A DNA stretch of 64,000 bases from Thiocapsa sp. (lineage in GTDB: Bacteria > Pseudomonadota > Gammaproteobacteria > Chromatiales > Chromatiaceae): NCBI RefSeq assembly GCF_018399035.1, contig NZ_CP073760.1, positions 1,550,001-1,614,000 on the forward strand. The letters run 5' to 3'. This document shows, one piece after another, positions 16,389-25,798 of the stretch. Made by a program: the position numbers and the translations under genes. The notes beneath the pieces are model-generated. The model did no database searches, was not told where the DNA came from, and saw only the letters and a program-made list of their open reading frames with translations. Position 1 is the stretch's first letter, and every line of letters begins with the position of its first letter.

Positions 16389-16682
16389 TCAATCGCAGCG
16401 ATACCTCTCAAGGCCATCGGGGGCGAGATCCTCGCCCTCGGGCCAGCAGATGCCACCGAGCGGATCGAGACCGACTTGCCGAAAATAGCGGTCTTGACGC
16501 AGACGCCAGTATGCCTCGCGGCGCTGGATCAGCGGATCGAGGTCAAGTGTCCACTCGCGACCGTCGCCCTTCAAGACACGCAAACGATGCCCCGGCAACG
16601 GAGCAACCTGTTTGGCGCGCGGCAAAGTCGTTTCAACCCGTCGACCGCGCGGAGATCTCCGGGGCCGGTCGCGGCCGGTCAA
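16389..16682 (-). CDS. DUF2442-family protein
   Basis: The 97-residue frame. From LPGHRLRVLKGDGREW the sequence follows the DUF2442 pattern: DLDPLIQRREAYWRLRQDRYFRQ, then PLGGICWPEGEDLAPDGLERY. Such small proteins are common in purple sulfur bacteria and cyanobacteria, often beside DUF4160 proteins, and their function is unknown. The true start may be internal. A remnant of its 3' end occurs at about 18,908-18,955. Confidence 0.75.
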   Translation of the reverse strand: MTGRDRPRRSPRGRRVETTLPRAKQVAPLPGHRLRVLKGDGREWTLDLDPLIQRREAYWRLRQDRYFRQVGLDPLGGICWPEGEDLAPDGLERYRCD

Positions 16683-16733
16683 GAACCTGAATCAGTTGGC
16701 TGCAGAACGATGCCGCCTGGTCTATTGTGGTTT

Positions 16734-17615
16734 CTAAACACGAACGTCGCGTTCGCTTTGTACCGGACAATCCGGCCCCCAGAAAGAATCATCATCGGAT
16801 TGGAATGTCTCGTCCGCTTTTTTTAGGGAGAACCGATCGACACGACCGGCAGCCATCAGGTCCATCAGACGACTCGCCTGCTCCCGTTCATACTCGGCCT
16901 GTAAGGCGGCCTTATCCGGGTGGTCTTCCAGCTCGACGAGCAGATCACCGCCGCGCCAGTCACAGAGCTCGACCGAGATGCGGGTGATCTTGAAGGGAAT
17001 CGTCGAATCGATCCAGATGAAAAACCGGTAGCGGTAGCTGATATCCCCCGGGGCCTTCATATCCCCGGCAATCGAGCCCATCTCCTGCCGCAAGGTGACC
17101 TGAGTCAGATACTGCAGCCACTGCAACACCGACCAGGTTAAACCATAATCGCGCCATGGGCGCACGAAGTGGCCGGCTCCGATGAAGCCAAGCACACTGT
17201 CGAGAAGCGCGTCGGGATGTTCTTGGGGTTGGAAACCGGCCAGCGCCATGGCCTTGCCGGTCGCGAAGCCGAGGCGATAGTCCGGACGTTCGTCCTTTGG
17301 GAGCTTGCGGAAGTCCCAGTTGCGGAACGGACTCCGTTCTTCTTCGGCACGCTGGATGAGAAACAGAAAGGCCGCCACGGAGAAGTGCGTCGGGAGTCGC
17401 ACATACAACTCACCGAGTTGTTGGCGCAGCAGATCATCCAACCATACCACTGGCAGGAGGCCATCGGCGTTCTCGATCTGGTCGTTGAGCATGCGCCATT
17501 CATCCAGCGCATGCTCGGGGACTGCATCTCCCCATTTATAGAACTGCATCGCCAACGTCCGGCGGTTCGTCGCCGGGTCCATCACGTGGTATTCGTACCA
17601 TCCGCGCGTCGACAT
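16734..17615 (-). CDS. uncharacterised protein, paralogue of the 10,411-11,109 product
   Basis: The 293-residue protein starts MSTRGWYEYHVMDPA, preceded by a good GGAGGAG ribosome site seven bases upstream. It shares the blocks listed for the shorter paralogue and adds about 50 C-terminal residues (from EREQASRLMDL). No signal peptide, membrane span or known motif is recognised. It is followed upstream on the same strand by an Rpn/DUF4351 gene (17,666-18,616), 50 bp away, so the two may be co-transcribed. Confidence 0.75.
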   Translation of the reverse strand: MSTRGWYEYHVMDPATNRRTLAMQFYKWGDAVPEHALDEWRMLNDQIENADGLLPVVWLDDLLRQQLGELYVRLPTHFSVAAFLFLIQRAEEERSPFRNWDFRKLPKDERPDYRLGFATGKAMALAGFQPQEHPDALLDSVLGFIGAGHFVRPWRDYGLTWSVLQWLQYLTQVTLRQEMGSIAGDMKAPGDISYRYRFFIWIDSTIPFKITRISVELCDWRGGDLLVELEDHPDKAALQAEYEREQASRLMDLMAAGRVDRFSLKKADETFQSDDDSFWGPDCPVQSERDVRV

Positions 17616-17665
17616 GACAGACTCCTCCGGATTCAACGGCGACCTTCGCCCTTCGGCACTCCGGC

Positions 17666-18616
17666 TCAGTGCTCGGAGTCGGGCCGAGGGCCGGCGCCGA
17701 AGACCTCCTCGCAGGTGCGTGCGCTCAGCAGGCGTGTGGACCATTGCAGGAGGGTCTGCGCATCCGCGTCGAGCACGCGCTGGCGCTCCGCTTCGCCGAG
17801 GGGACCGAATTTGACGGCGAGCAGGCTCAACAGCATGTTGGCTTTGCCTTCCTGACGGCCTTCCTGACGGCCGAGGCGTTCGATACTGGTGATGTAGGGC
17901 ATGTTGGCTTGCTCCTCGAAAGCAATCAGCTCGCGCTTGAACTCCTGCTCCAGACCATCCGGCAACTGCAACATCCAATCCAGGACGCGAAACAGCTCCA
18001 GGATGTCCTCGCGGCTGTAGCCGCGTTGGTAGAGCAGGCGCACCAGGCGCATCTTCCAGGCTTTGCGGGTCGCCCCGTCCTTGCTCTCCTGCGCCTTCAG
18101 GTGGGCCATCACCACCAGGGCGAAGGGATTGGGGTCGGCTTCCAGCTCGGCCCAACGGGCGTGTAGATCCAGCAGTTTGCACGTCGGAAAGCGAAAGTCC
18201 AACGCGCAGCCCCAGCGCTCGCGGGCGTAGGCGCTCGGGCGGAAGCGCGCGGCGGCGTCGGCCAGCACGGCGAGGCTGACGATGTCGGTGCGGTATTTGT
18301 CGAAGATGCGGTAATTGTAAACGTACATCCGCTCGGCAAAGCCCGCCTCGGCATCGCCTTGGACCTCGACGTGGACCAGCACCCAGGTCTCGGCGCCCTC
18401 GTGCGTATAGACCTTGGCGAGCTTGTCGGCGTGGCGCCGGCCCGACTCGGCATCGCGCACCACCTGCTGCAGCTCCTTGTCGAGAAATTCATGGCCTTTC
18501 GACCAGTCGATCGCGGTATGGATCCGCGGAAAGAGGAGCGCAAGAAAGTCCGGGAAGTAACGCTCGAGGGCTTCCTTCCAGGGGCTGTCGTCGTCGTCGC
18601 GCGCGGCGTCGGTCAT
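17666..18616 (-). CDS. Rpn-family nuclease with DUF4351 C-terminus, intact
   Basis: The 316-residue protein. ADKLAKVY and then WVLVHVEVQGDAEAGFAERM give the D...E-x-Q site of PD-(D/E)XK Rpn proteins. REDILELFRVLDWML and a C-terminal MLLSLLAVKFGPLGEAERQRV (DUF4351) follow. A LGRQEGRQEGK repeat links the two. It is the only clearly full-length Rpn gene in this window and differs in sequence from the YhgA-like copies. Confidence 0.88.
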   Translation of the reverse strand: MTDAARDDDDSPWKEALERYFPDFLALLFPRIHTAIDWSKGHEFLDKELQQVVRDAESGRRHADKLAKVYTHEGAETWVLVHVEVQGDAEAGFAERMYVYNYRIFDKYRTDIVSLAVLADAAARFRPSAYARERWGCALDFRFPTCKLLDLHARWAELEADPNPFALVVMAHLKAQESKDGATRKAWKMRLVRLLYQRGYSREDILELFRVLDWMLQLPDGLEQEFKRELIAFEEQANMPYITSIERLGRQEGRQEGKANMLLSLLAVKFGPLGEAERQRVLDADAQTLLQWSTRLLSARTCEEVFGAGPRPDSEH

Positions 18617-19155
18617 CGGATGGGTCGCCCGGTGGTCCGATCCGAACGTACCGGGGAGTACCGCGACGCACGTCGGTCATGGACGCCGTTGCGTTGCTCG
18701 CGCGGCGACATGATCGGATGCACGACCAACCTACCCTCTCGTTTTCGGGCCATGGTGACGACTCCTTGGTGCACCGCCCTCAGCGCCGAAGGTCCGCGCA
18801 GCGGACCCTATTCGGGTCAAGGTCCGGTCCGCTGTGCGGACCATGGGCGGCTCGATACCCTCGTTGGTAAACCGATACCTCAATCAGTTGGGCTTGTTGC
18901 TGTACTCTGAGTTTGACTTCAATCGCAGCGATAACGTTCAAGGCCATCGGGGGCAAGTGAGGTTCCCCCATCGTCCCCTCGTTCCCAAGCTCTGCTTGGG
19001 AATGCGGCCCGCAAAGCTCTGCTTTGCGCCTCTGCTCTCGGGAAGCAGAGCTTCCGATACCGGGTTCCCAAGCGGAGCTTGGGAACCAGCTCAAGGGGCG
19101 ACTTCAGTCGCCCATAAACCTCGGCGCGGGCATGTCGGGGCGACTGAAGTCGCCG
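18617..19155. other. gene-free repeat field
   Basis: Holds two family B palindromes (GGTCCGCGCAGCGGACC and GGTCCGCTGTGCGGACC, 18,790-18,841), the repeat shared with 15,604, a DUF2442 3' remnant, family C palindromes (18,975-19,090) and inverted family A palindromes (19,095-19,160). No gene seen. Confidence 0.7.
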
Positions 19156-19410
19156 CTACACCTTTGGGTGGGATGCGACCCCGGCGGCGAGCTGGGCGAT
19201 CTCGGTCTTGAGGGCGTCGTATTCGGCGCGTTTGCGCTGCAGGAAGCGCGCGGTGATGCTGGCTTTGGCCTCGATGCCCTGCGGGGTGAGCAGGTAGGCG
19301 TAGGCGCGCTTGTTGTCGCTTCTGCGGAAGTTCTGGACCTTCACCCAGCCCTGGTCGATCACTGCGCGCACGCAGTAGTTGGTGCTGCCCAGGCTGATGC
19401 CGAGGGCCTA
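19156..19410 (-). pseudogene. EPS-associated MarR-type regulator, N-terminus lost
   Basis: Reading from about LGISLGSTNYCVRAVIDQGW to RSDNKRAYAYLLTPQGIEAK and FLQRKRAEYDALKTEI, this is the C-terminal two thirds of the MarR-family regulator found with exopolysaccharide loci. The first helix-turn-helix residues are replaced by a family D palindrome at 19,412. Together with the tviB and neuC remnants it points to a dismantled polysaccharide cluster. Confidence 0.75.
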
Positions 19411-19411
19411 A

Positions 19412-19440
19412 CTCGCTCCCACGCAGAGCGTGGGAGCGAG
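19412..19440. repeat. family D palindrome, 13-bp arms
   Basis: CTCGCTCCCACGC AGA GCGTGGGAGCGAG is a perfect hairpin with a three-base loop. A shorter relative is at 11,671. It truncates the regulator gene beside it. Confidence 0.9.
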
Positions 19441-19478
19441 CTAGCGGCGCTTGAGGCGCCCCATCACCTTCGATACGT

Positions 19479-19844
19479 TCAGCGCGTTGTCTCGAAAACG
19501 ATGACACCCCCACTGTCCAACTCGACGTAGCGGGGGCTTTCGGCGAGGGCCCAGGCCAAGGCATCCCAATGCTCTTCGAACAAGGCGAGGAGAGCGGTAT
19601 TCGACAGGTTGCCCAAAGTCACGCGCAGCAGGCGGGCGGGTGTCCCGTTCACAAAATGGCTATCGCGAAAATCGCTGTCCTTGCTGATCAAGACCATTCC
19701 GTTCGCATCGGCGAACGCGTCAACGTCCGAGTCTTTGGTCTCGGAATCGTCCAGGATTCTGTTCACATGGGTCGCGTCTACGCCACGTTCACGAAGTTGG
19801 TTCACCAACCGATAGGGCATATGCACGTCGCACAGGACCTTCAT
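19479..19844 (-). CDS. DUF5615 PIN-like toxin candidate
   Basis: The 121-residue protein starts MKVLCDVHMPYRLVNQL and contains DVDAFADANGMVLISKDSDF. This is the DUF5615 (Mut7-C/PIN-like) pattern with aspartates in CDVH, SDVDAF and SKDSDF. Such proteins are paired with DUF433 proteins in predicted toxin-antitoxin loci. Its start overlaps the DUF433 stop by one base (TGATG). Confidence 0.82.
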   Translation of the reverse strand: MKVLCDVHMPYRLVNQLRERGVDATHVNRILDDSETKDSDVDAFADANGMVLISKDSDFRDSHFVNGTPARLLRVTLGNLSNTALLALFEEHWDALAWALAESPRYVELDSGGVIVFETTR

Positions 19845-20071
19845 CAGGCAACTCGGCGCAGCGGCTCGCCGGAGACCAAAAGCCTGGCGTAGTGCAGACA
19901 GACCAGGATGTCTTCGCGCTCCAGCTCCGGGTGGTCGGCAAGGATTTCATCCAGCCCCATACCAGCAGCCACGAGGTCAAGGATGACTTCCACTGGCCAG
20001 CGCATGTGCCGGACGCAGGGTTTTCCGTGACAAATGTCTGGGTCGAGGGTGATGCGGCTTAGATCTAGCAT
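19844..20071 (-). CDS. DUF433 antitoxin candidate
   Basis: The 75-residue protein from MLDLSRITLDPDICHGKPCVRHMRW. It has the DUF433 hallmark G-K-P-C-x-x-x-x-R, then a helical VEVILDLVAAGMGLDEILADHPELEREDI and LHYAR. ATG 20,071 is chosen by family alignment. It precedes and overlaps the DUF5615 gene. Confidence 0.85.
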   Translation of the reverse strand: MLDLSRITLDPDICHGKPCVRHMRWPVEVILDLVAAGMGLDEILADHPELEREDILVCLHYARLLVSGEPLRRVA

Positions 20072-20329
20072 GACGGGACCTCGGGATGACGCGTCGCTCA
20101 GGCAGCAAGCCCCGCGAACCGAAACAGGCCATGGGCTCGAAAGCGCAGTATAGGCACAGGCCCGATGCAGCGCATCTCGGACGCACCCTGGCGACGAACC
20201 ACCTCCAGGAACTTGAACCCCTACCCGCCCCGACACCGCCCCGGCACCCTGGGTGGTGCACCATCTCCCCATCCAACCACATCGCGTTCTCGGGACCGTG
20301 CGCGATTACCGTGGGGGAAATAGGGGACG
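20072..20329. other. intergenic before the group II intron, no gene seen
   Basis: Only the last 14 bases (GAAATAGGGGACG) have a recognised role. They match the exon sequence left of the intron-free site at 6211-6224. Confidence 0.5.
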
Positions 20330-21150
20330 GTGCGGCCTGGCAAGGTCGCGTGTTCTAGCGGGTGCGAGTCCCGCCCGGGTAATCGTGCGCCGCGAGCCCG
20401 GTATCGAGCCTTGCGGCGCGACTGGTAACAGGCGCGTCGATGCGTAGACACGACAGCAGGCGAGGTGCAAAGGTAACGGGTGATGCCGACCCTGAAGGTG
20501 TTGAGCCCCGAAAATTTTGGTTGGTGAGTGCCGACGGCTTCGTCCCGCCGGTAGGCAACAATCCGTGTCGCGCTCTGGCGAGCGGCACGGATACTCCCCG
20601 GGGTCAGAGACCGTATCGAGCCTGACATTGAGAATACGCGGTAACCAGGGAGATCCGCGCATCGGTCCGCGGGAAGCGGGCACCCGCGAACAAGTGTAAA
20701 AAGCGAGGACACGGGCGGTGATGCGTGGAAGTCGGAGCCACCCATACGAGCTGTGACGCCCGGTCATGCGGGTCGAGCAAAGGGGTGGCGGCCCGAGACA
20801 ATGCGCGGGTAAAGCACGGCCCTACACCGAGAGGATTCTGTCCGTGACAACCATGCTCGCGCGTTTCACGCCGTCGGCGTGCCCGCCCTTGTGGCGGTGC
20901 GCGGAACGCTCGGCGCTGCGGCGGGAGCCGCACGCGCGGAGTCGACAGGGCGCAGGACTCGCTCCCCTGTTCCACGGCGGAAGACTCGGGCCGGGAGCCG
21001 GATGGTGTAACACTCCAAGTCCGGTTCTGCGAGGAGTCGGGCGCCGAATCGTCGCATGGCGGAGATATCGCGGCACCGCCGGGAAACCAGGCGGCAAACA
21101 GATAAAGCAAACATCTGCCTAAACGACGGCAAGGCCCCGGCTTACTCTCC
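20330..21150 (+). mobile_element. ORF-less group II intron
   Basis: The 5' end GTGCGGCCTGGCAAGG, followed by a CGGGTGCGAGTCCCG block, is typical of bacterial group II introns. A domain V-like hairpin is at about 20,998-21,031 (GAGCCGGAT...GTCCGGTTC, with the catalytic GAGC). The 3' end is GGCTTACTCTCC. Boundaries were set by the intron-free sequence at 6211-6235, where GGGGACG joins TACCACGG directly. The length is 821 bp. No reverse transcriptase is encoded, so mobility would need a protein in trans. The stretch after domain V is about 120 nt, longer than a normal domain VI, and may contain an insertion. Confidence 0.75.
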
Positions 21151-21520
21151 TACCACGGAATCATGCACCCGGCTAGGGAAAGGACTGGATCAATTGAAGA
21201 CGCATTGAGCCACGTACCCTTCCGCTCCTGACCTTGCTAGCCCACCGCGTCGTCTCCTATCAGATCATCGAGGCTGGCGGCATCGAAGATGCCGTCGAGC
21301 CAGGCGTCCAGTTGCGCGACCGGCGCGGTGTCGATCCGCTGCTCTGCCCTGCGGGCAATGGGCCGAAGCGACGCGTGAGCAGACGCTTGAGGCTTTCGGC
21401 CTTGCCCTCGGCATAGATCGATTGATACGCCTTCGTCTCCTGAATCGGGGTCACCAAGTTCAGCATCGCCCAGATCTCCTTCGCGGTCAGTCCGCGAAAT
21501 CGCTCGAAAAACCAAAATTC
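21151..21520 (-). pseudogene. 3' fragment of DUF2887 nuclease gene (second copy)
   Basis: Positions 21,151-21,520 repeat 6229-6643 with small differences, including loss of two KGKAEGKAE-type repeats. The coding part (21,237 onward) gives the DUF2887 C-terminus ending DDLIGDDAVG. Identity ends at ACCAAAATTC (21,520), where the IS630 end begins. Confidence 0.8.
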
Positions 21521-21996
21521 AGTTAAGTTTTAGGTTTTATAGTGCTTTTCAAGAGTACCTGTAGGTAACAATCGAAGGAACAAATTGCTCGATCCAATGT
21601 TTCGCGAATGAATGACGAATGGCCAATTCATCCCAAGACCTTGTAATGCATTGCTTGAGGTCGCCAAGCGAGGGAATGCTGTTGAGCGAGATGACGCGCT
21701 TGATGCTTTTCCAGATGAATTCAATGGGATTGAGGTCCGGCGAGTATGGCGGAAGATACACCAGAGCGATATCCAACCCATCCGCAACCTCTTTCAATGA
21801 GGCCGCACGATGACTGCTGAAGTTGTCGAGAACAACGACGATCGCACGGAAATCCGGATGAGCGGTCCGGATGTCCCGCAGAAACTCCGCAATGGCGTCA
21901 TGTGTCGAATGCTCCAGGAATCCTTGCACACTGTGGCCCACAATCGCGTAAAAGCCGATGGCATTCGCTTTGAGCTTGGCGGTGTTCTTATGGATA

Positions 21997-23164
21997 TACC
22001 TTTTATAGGCATAAACGCAACTTTCCTTATGTCGACTCTCAGCAATGCTCGATAACATTTTAACTTCGAGTTAGACTTATCGCTACCGACGGGCCGCCTT
22101 GTAGTGTTTTTTAGACGATGATCAGAATCGAGTTCTCCGAGCAGGATTTGAAGACAATACAGAAGTTGCGTTACGAGCATCCACACCCAAGGGTGCGCAG
22201 GCGAATGGAGGTGCTGTGGCTGAAGAGCCAAGGCCTTGCGCACCGGGAGATTTGTCGGCTCGCGGGAATTTCCAGCAACACCTTACGGCAGTACCTAGGG
22301 ATGTTTCAGTCCGGTGGTATCAAAAAGCTGACGGAGCTCAACTTCTACGCCCCGATAAGCGAGTTGGAGCAGCATCGCTATCGACTCGAAGCCCATTTCC
22401 GCGCGCATCCGCCTGCGACCATCAACGAGGCGGCGGCCATGATCGAGGAGCTGACGGGAATCAAGCGCAGTCCGAGCGCCGTGGGGCGGTTTCTCAATTC
22501 GCTCGGCATGGCTCCGAGACGAGTCGGAATCATCCCCTCGAAAGCCGATCCGGAGGAGCAAGAACAGTTTATTATCAATAAGTTAGAGCCGCGCATCGAA
22601 GAAGCCAGACAGGGTAAACGCGCTATTTTTTTGTCGATGCTGCTCACTTTGTAATGGGTGCCTTTCTCGGCATTCTGTGGTCATTCTCCCGCCTTTTTTT
22701 AAAGACTTCCGCCGGGAGAAAACGTTTCAACGTGCTCGGTGCGCTGAACGCGATCACGCATGAACTGGTGATGGTGACGAACGATACCTATATCACTGCG
22801 GTAAGCGTCTGCGACCTGTTGCGACGCATTGCCATGCTGAATCTCGACGTGCCAATCACGCTGGTGATGGACAATGCGCGCTACCAGAAGTGCAATATCG
22901 TCACAGCGCTGGCTTTGCAGCTGAATATCGAACTGCTTTATCTTCCCACCTATTCACCGAATTTGAACCTGATCGAAAGGTTGTGGAAGTTCGTCAAGAA
23001 AGAAGTGCTCTACTCGAAATACTATCCTAATTTCGCCGAGTTCCGAACTGCAATCACCGACTGCCTAAAACAAACGCACACCACGCACAAGAAGGAGCTG
23101 GACTCTTTACTCACGCTGAAATTCCAGGCATTCAAAAAATGTGAGCTTGTGCCTATATGAGGTA
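21997..23164 (+). mobile_element. IS630-family element B, 1168 bp, flanked by TA
   Basis: Ends are TACCTTTTATAGGCATAAAC and the complement of TACCTCATATAGGCACAAGC, a good terminal inverted repeat. TA dinucleotides at 21,995-21,996 and 23,165-23,166 are the expected target duplication of the IS630/Tc1 superfamily. It lies antiparallel inside IS630-A. Confidence 0.92.
22118..23160 (+). CDS. IS630-B transposase, two frames joined by a probable -1 shift
   Basis: The first frame (22,118-22,654) has helix-turn-helix residues (HREICRLAGISSNTLRQYL). The second (to 23,160) carries VMDNARYQ and LNLIERLWK. The first catalytic aspartate (FFVDAAHF) is only read after a shift into the -1 frame at the seven-T run at 22,626-22,632. 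There T TTT TTG fits the classic X XXY YYZ slippery pattern. Some IS630 elements use such frameshifting. A simple mutation is the alternative. The product would be about 347 residues. Confidence 0.8.
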
Positions 23165-23908
23165 TAACCGCTTTCTCGAAATGCCAGACTCGGGCCGTGT
23201 TGGCCGTCAGTTGCGGGCTCGCCTCATCGAGAAATACAAGGGCGATCTCCGACTCGGCGATACCGCGATCCATCAAGGTGTTGAAGGCGTCGATCAGACG
23301 ATCTTCCAGCTGCTCTTCGGCATCGGCCGGGCGACGAAGATCGTGCGGGTAAGGCTTCGAATACAGCATCTTCAGCCGGTGGCGGAGGATGCGCCAGACT
23401 TGAGACAACGACAAGGTGATGCCCCAGTGCTCGACGATGAGATCGCGCACCGCCTTGGTCTCCCAGTGATCGCGTGTTTCCAGCAGGCTCTTCAATTCCG
23501 CAAGATCGGCATCGCCGAGCGCCGGCGGCGGCCCGGGCGGCTTTCCCGTCGGCTCCTGAAGATGCACGATCCCGTGATAGCCCCGCGTGCGCCATGCGCG
23601 AATCCAAACGTAGGCCGTCGACATCGGAACCTGCAAGCATCGGCAGATGGTCTCCAACGTGATCTGCGGAGGAAGCTCGACGATCAAGTTCAGCAGGATC
23701 AACCGCAGGCGTATCTCCGGATCCCGTTCCTCTGTCAGATGGATTTGGAGCATTGCTGCATTCGGAACATCAACGCGACGACCGGTGCTCATGGGCACAT
23801 CGTTACCCACATCTCCGCTCCCCATGATCCGCTGCGGGGCGGGGGCTGGACACAGAACCGCTGAGCTGGTGAAATTGTCCCCTCGTCAACCGCAGGGGGC
23901 AAGGTACA

Positions 23909-24790
23909 GTGAGCGAGCAGAGGCCGGAGAAACTGTGTGGGCGGGCGTTGAGCGCAGCCGATCTGGAGGTGATCCGAGAGGAGATCGGCCGTGCCGAGCC
24001 GGCGAACCGTGCCGAGATTGCCCGGCGGGTGTGCCGGGCCCTGGAGTGGACGAACGCGCTGGGTGAGCCGAAGCTGATGAGCGCCCGGGTGGGGCTGTTG
24101 CGGCTGCACCGGGCGGGCCTGATCGAGTTGCCGGCACCGCGCTGGGGCAATGGCAATGGGCGCGCACTGACGCACGCGGCGGTGCTGTGGCCGCCTGAGC
24201 GTCCCCTGGACGGTCGGGTGGATGGGCTCTCGGGTGTGCGCCTGAGCGTGGTGCGCGAGAAGGCGGCTTCGCGGTTATGGAACGGCCTCATCGATCGCTA
24301 CCACTACCTCGGCTACAGTCCGCTGCCGGGGGCGCAGATGCGCTACCTGATCGAATCGGATCAAGGTCTGCTCGGCGCCTTGGGCTTCGGGGCGGCGGCC
24401 TGGAAGGTCGGCGTGCGCGATGCCTGGATCGGCTGGGACCGGTTGCAGCGCGAAGCGCGCCTGGGCGCGGTGGTGAACAATGCCCGCTTTCTGCTGCTGC
24501 CGTGGATTCGCGTGCAGCACTTGGCCTCCAAGGTGTTGGGGCTCGCGGCACGGCGGGTGGGCAGCGATTTTGCCGAGCGCTACGGCGAGCGGCCGGTGCT
24601 GCTGGAGACCTTTGTGGAGTTGGCGCGCTACCGCGGAACCTGTTACGCGGCAGCCAATTGGCAGTACCTGGGCGAGACGCAAGGGCGGGGCAAGTGCGAT
24701 GTCGCCCATCGCGCGACGTTGCCGCGCAAGGGCGTCTTCGTCTACCCGCTGCGCGCGGACTTCCGCCGCGCCTTGGGGGTGGCGGCATGA
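23909..24790 (+). CDS. DUF4338 / DruA-family protein
   Basis: The 293-residue protein has an N-terminal winged-helix-like part and then the DUF4338 core: LIDRYHYLGYSPLPGAQMRYLI, a domain-central GWDRLQREARLGAVVNNARFLLLPW, and CYAAANWQYLGETQGRGK. The family includes DruA of the Druantia phage-defence system, but many members ride next to transposases. Here it overlaps the IS4 transposase start by four bases (ATGA) and lies inside the same inverted repeats. A transposition accessory role is therefore more likely than defence. Confidence 0.85.
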   Translation: MSEQRPEKLCGRALSAADLEVIREEIGRAEPANRAEIARRVCRALEWTNALGEPKLMSARVGLLRLHRAGLIELPAPRWGNGNGRALTHAAVLWPPERPLDGRVDGLSGVRLSVVREKAASRLWNGLIDRYHYLGYSPLPGAQMRYLIESDQGLLGALGFGAAAWKVGVRDAWIGWDRLQREARLGAVVNNARFLLLPWIRVQHLASKVLGLAARRVGSDFAERYGERPVLLETFVELARYRGTCYAAANWQYLGETQGRGKCDVAHRATLPRKGVFVYPLRADFRRALGVAA

Positions 24791-25774
24791 GCGCGCTGGT
24801 GGCGGAGTTGGCGGACATCGATCTGGGTGACGTGCGTCTGAATCGTCGCGCGCGGCGGGTGCTGCAACGCCTGGGTGAGAAACCGATGCTGAGTCTTCCG
24901 AGCGCGTGCGGTGGCTGGGGCGAGACCCGCGCGGCCTACCGGCTATTTGATCATGCCGCGGTCAGCGCCGAGGCGGTGCTCGCTCCGCACATTGCCTGCA
25001 CCGTCGAGCGGATACGCGAGCACCCACGGGTGCTGTGTATCGAAGACACCTCGGAGCTCGACTACACCGGCAAGAACGATATCCAGGGCCCGGGGCCGCT
25101 CAACTATGAAAGCCCGCCGGGGGCTGTACCTGCATCCCACCCTGGCGGTCACCCCCGATCGGTTGGCGCTGGGCCTGCTCCATGCCCACACTTGGGTGCG
25201 TGAGTCCGGCAGCCTCGCCCAGCCCAAGGACGCCGCTCGCCCGATCGAAGAGAAGGAAAGCCTGCGCTGGATCGACGGCTTCGCGCGGGTGAACGAACTG
25301 GCCGAGCAACTGCCCGAGACGCGCCTGACCTATCTCGCCGATCGCGAGGCCGACATCTACGAGCTGTTCGTCGAGGCCCCGTGCCCGGACACCGGTGCCG
25401 ACTGGCTGGTACGCGGCCAGCACGACCGCGTCCTCGGCAAGGACGCCGAGGGCAATCCCGAGACCTTACGCCAGCGTTTAGACCAGGCCCCGGTGCTCAC
25501 CGAAACCTGCTTCGATCAACCCGGCGGCAACGGACGCACCGCCCGCACCGTCCACCAGCAGATCAAGGCCGTGCGCCTGAAGCTGCCGGCCCCGTATCGG
25601 CGCGATCGCAAGCTGGCCGAGATCGAGATCACCGCTATCCTCGCCACCGAGCTCCAACCGCCACCCGGTGAGGACCCCGTCGAATGGTTGCTGCTGACCA
25701 ACCTGCCCGTGACCACGCCCGAGCAAGCGCTGGAGAAAATCAGTTGGTACCTGTGCCGATGGCAAATTGAGATT
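24787..25774 (+). pseudogene. IS4 (Tn5-like) transposase, 5' part
   Basis: MSALVAELADIDLGDVRLNRRA, then the DD residues in CIEDTSELDY and YLADREADIYEL, and the start of the Y-x2-R-x3-E-x6-K signature (WYLCRWQIEI). One extra A in TATGAAAGCCCG (about 25,110) shifts the frame between NYE and ARRGLYLHPT. The gene is then cut at the GAGATT core by the serine-recombinase element, one residue after the catalytic glutamate. It continues at 28,197. Confidence 0.88.
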
Positions 25775-25798
25775 GACCAGACATGGTGCCTCCATAAA

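Larger units (their letters stand above)
21549..23792 (-). pseudogene. IS630-A transposase, interrupted by IS630-B
   Basis: The N-terminal part runs from ATG 23,792 (MSTGRRVDVPNAAML) to 23,165 and has the helix-turn-helix (LETICRCLQVPMSTAYVWI) and the first catalytic aspartate in LVFLDEASPQ. The C-terminal part (21,994-21,549) continues HKNTAKLKANAIGFYAI, with the second aspartate in VVLDNFSSH and the glutamate in LNPIEFIWK. Joining at a single TA gives ...FEKAVIHKNTAK... in one frame with all three acidic residues. It is inactive as it stands. Confidence 0.88.

Noticed and set aside
21997..22058. Start MLSSIAESRHKESC for the 21,549 frame
   Set aside because: Those residues are encoded by the end of the inserted IS630-B. 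The true N-terminus lies beyond it at 23,792.
23909..24790. Druantia phage-defence locus
   Set aside because: Only the DUF4338 protein is present, inside transposon ends and coupled to a transposase. No other Druantia components are in the window.
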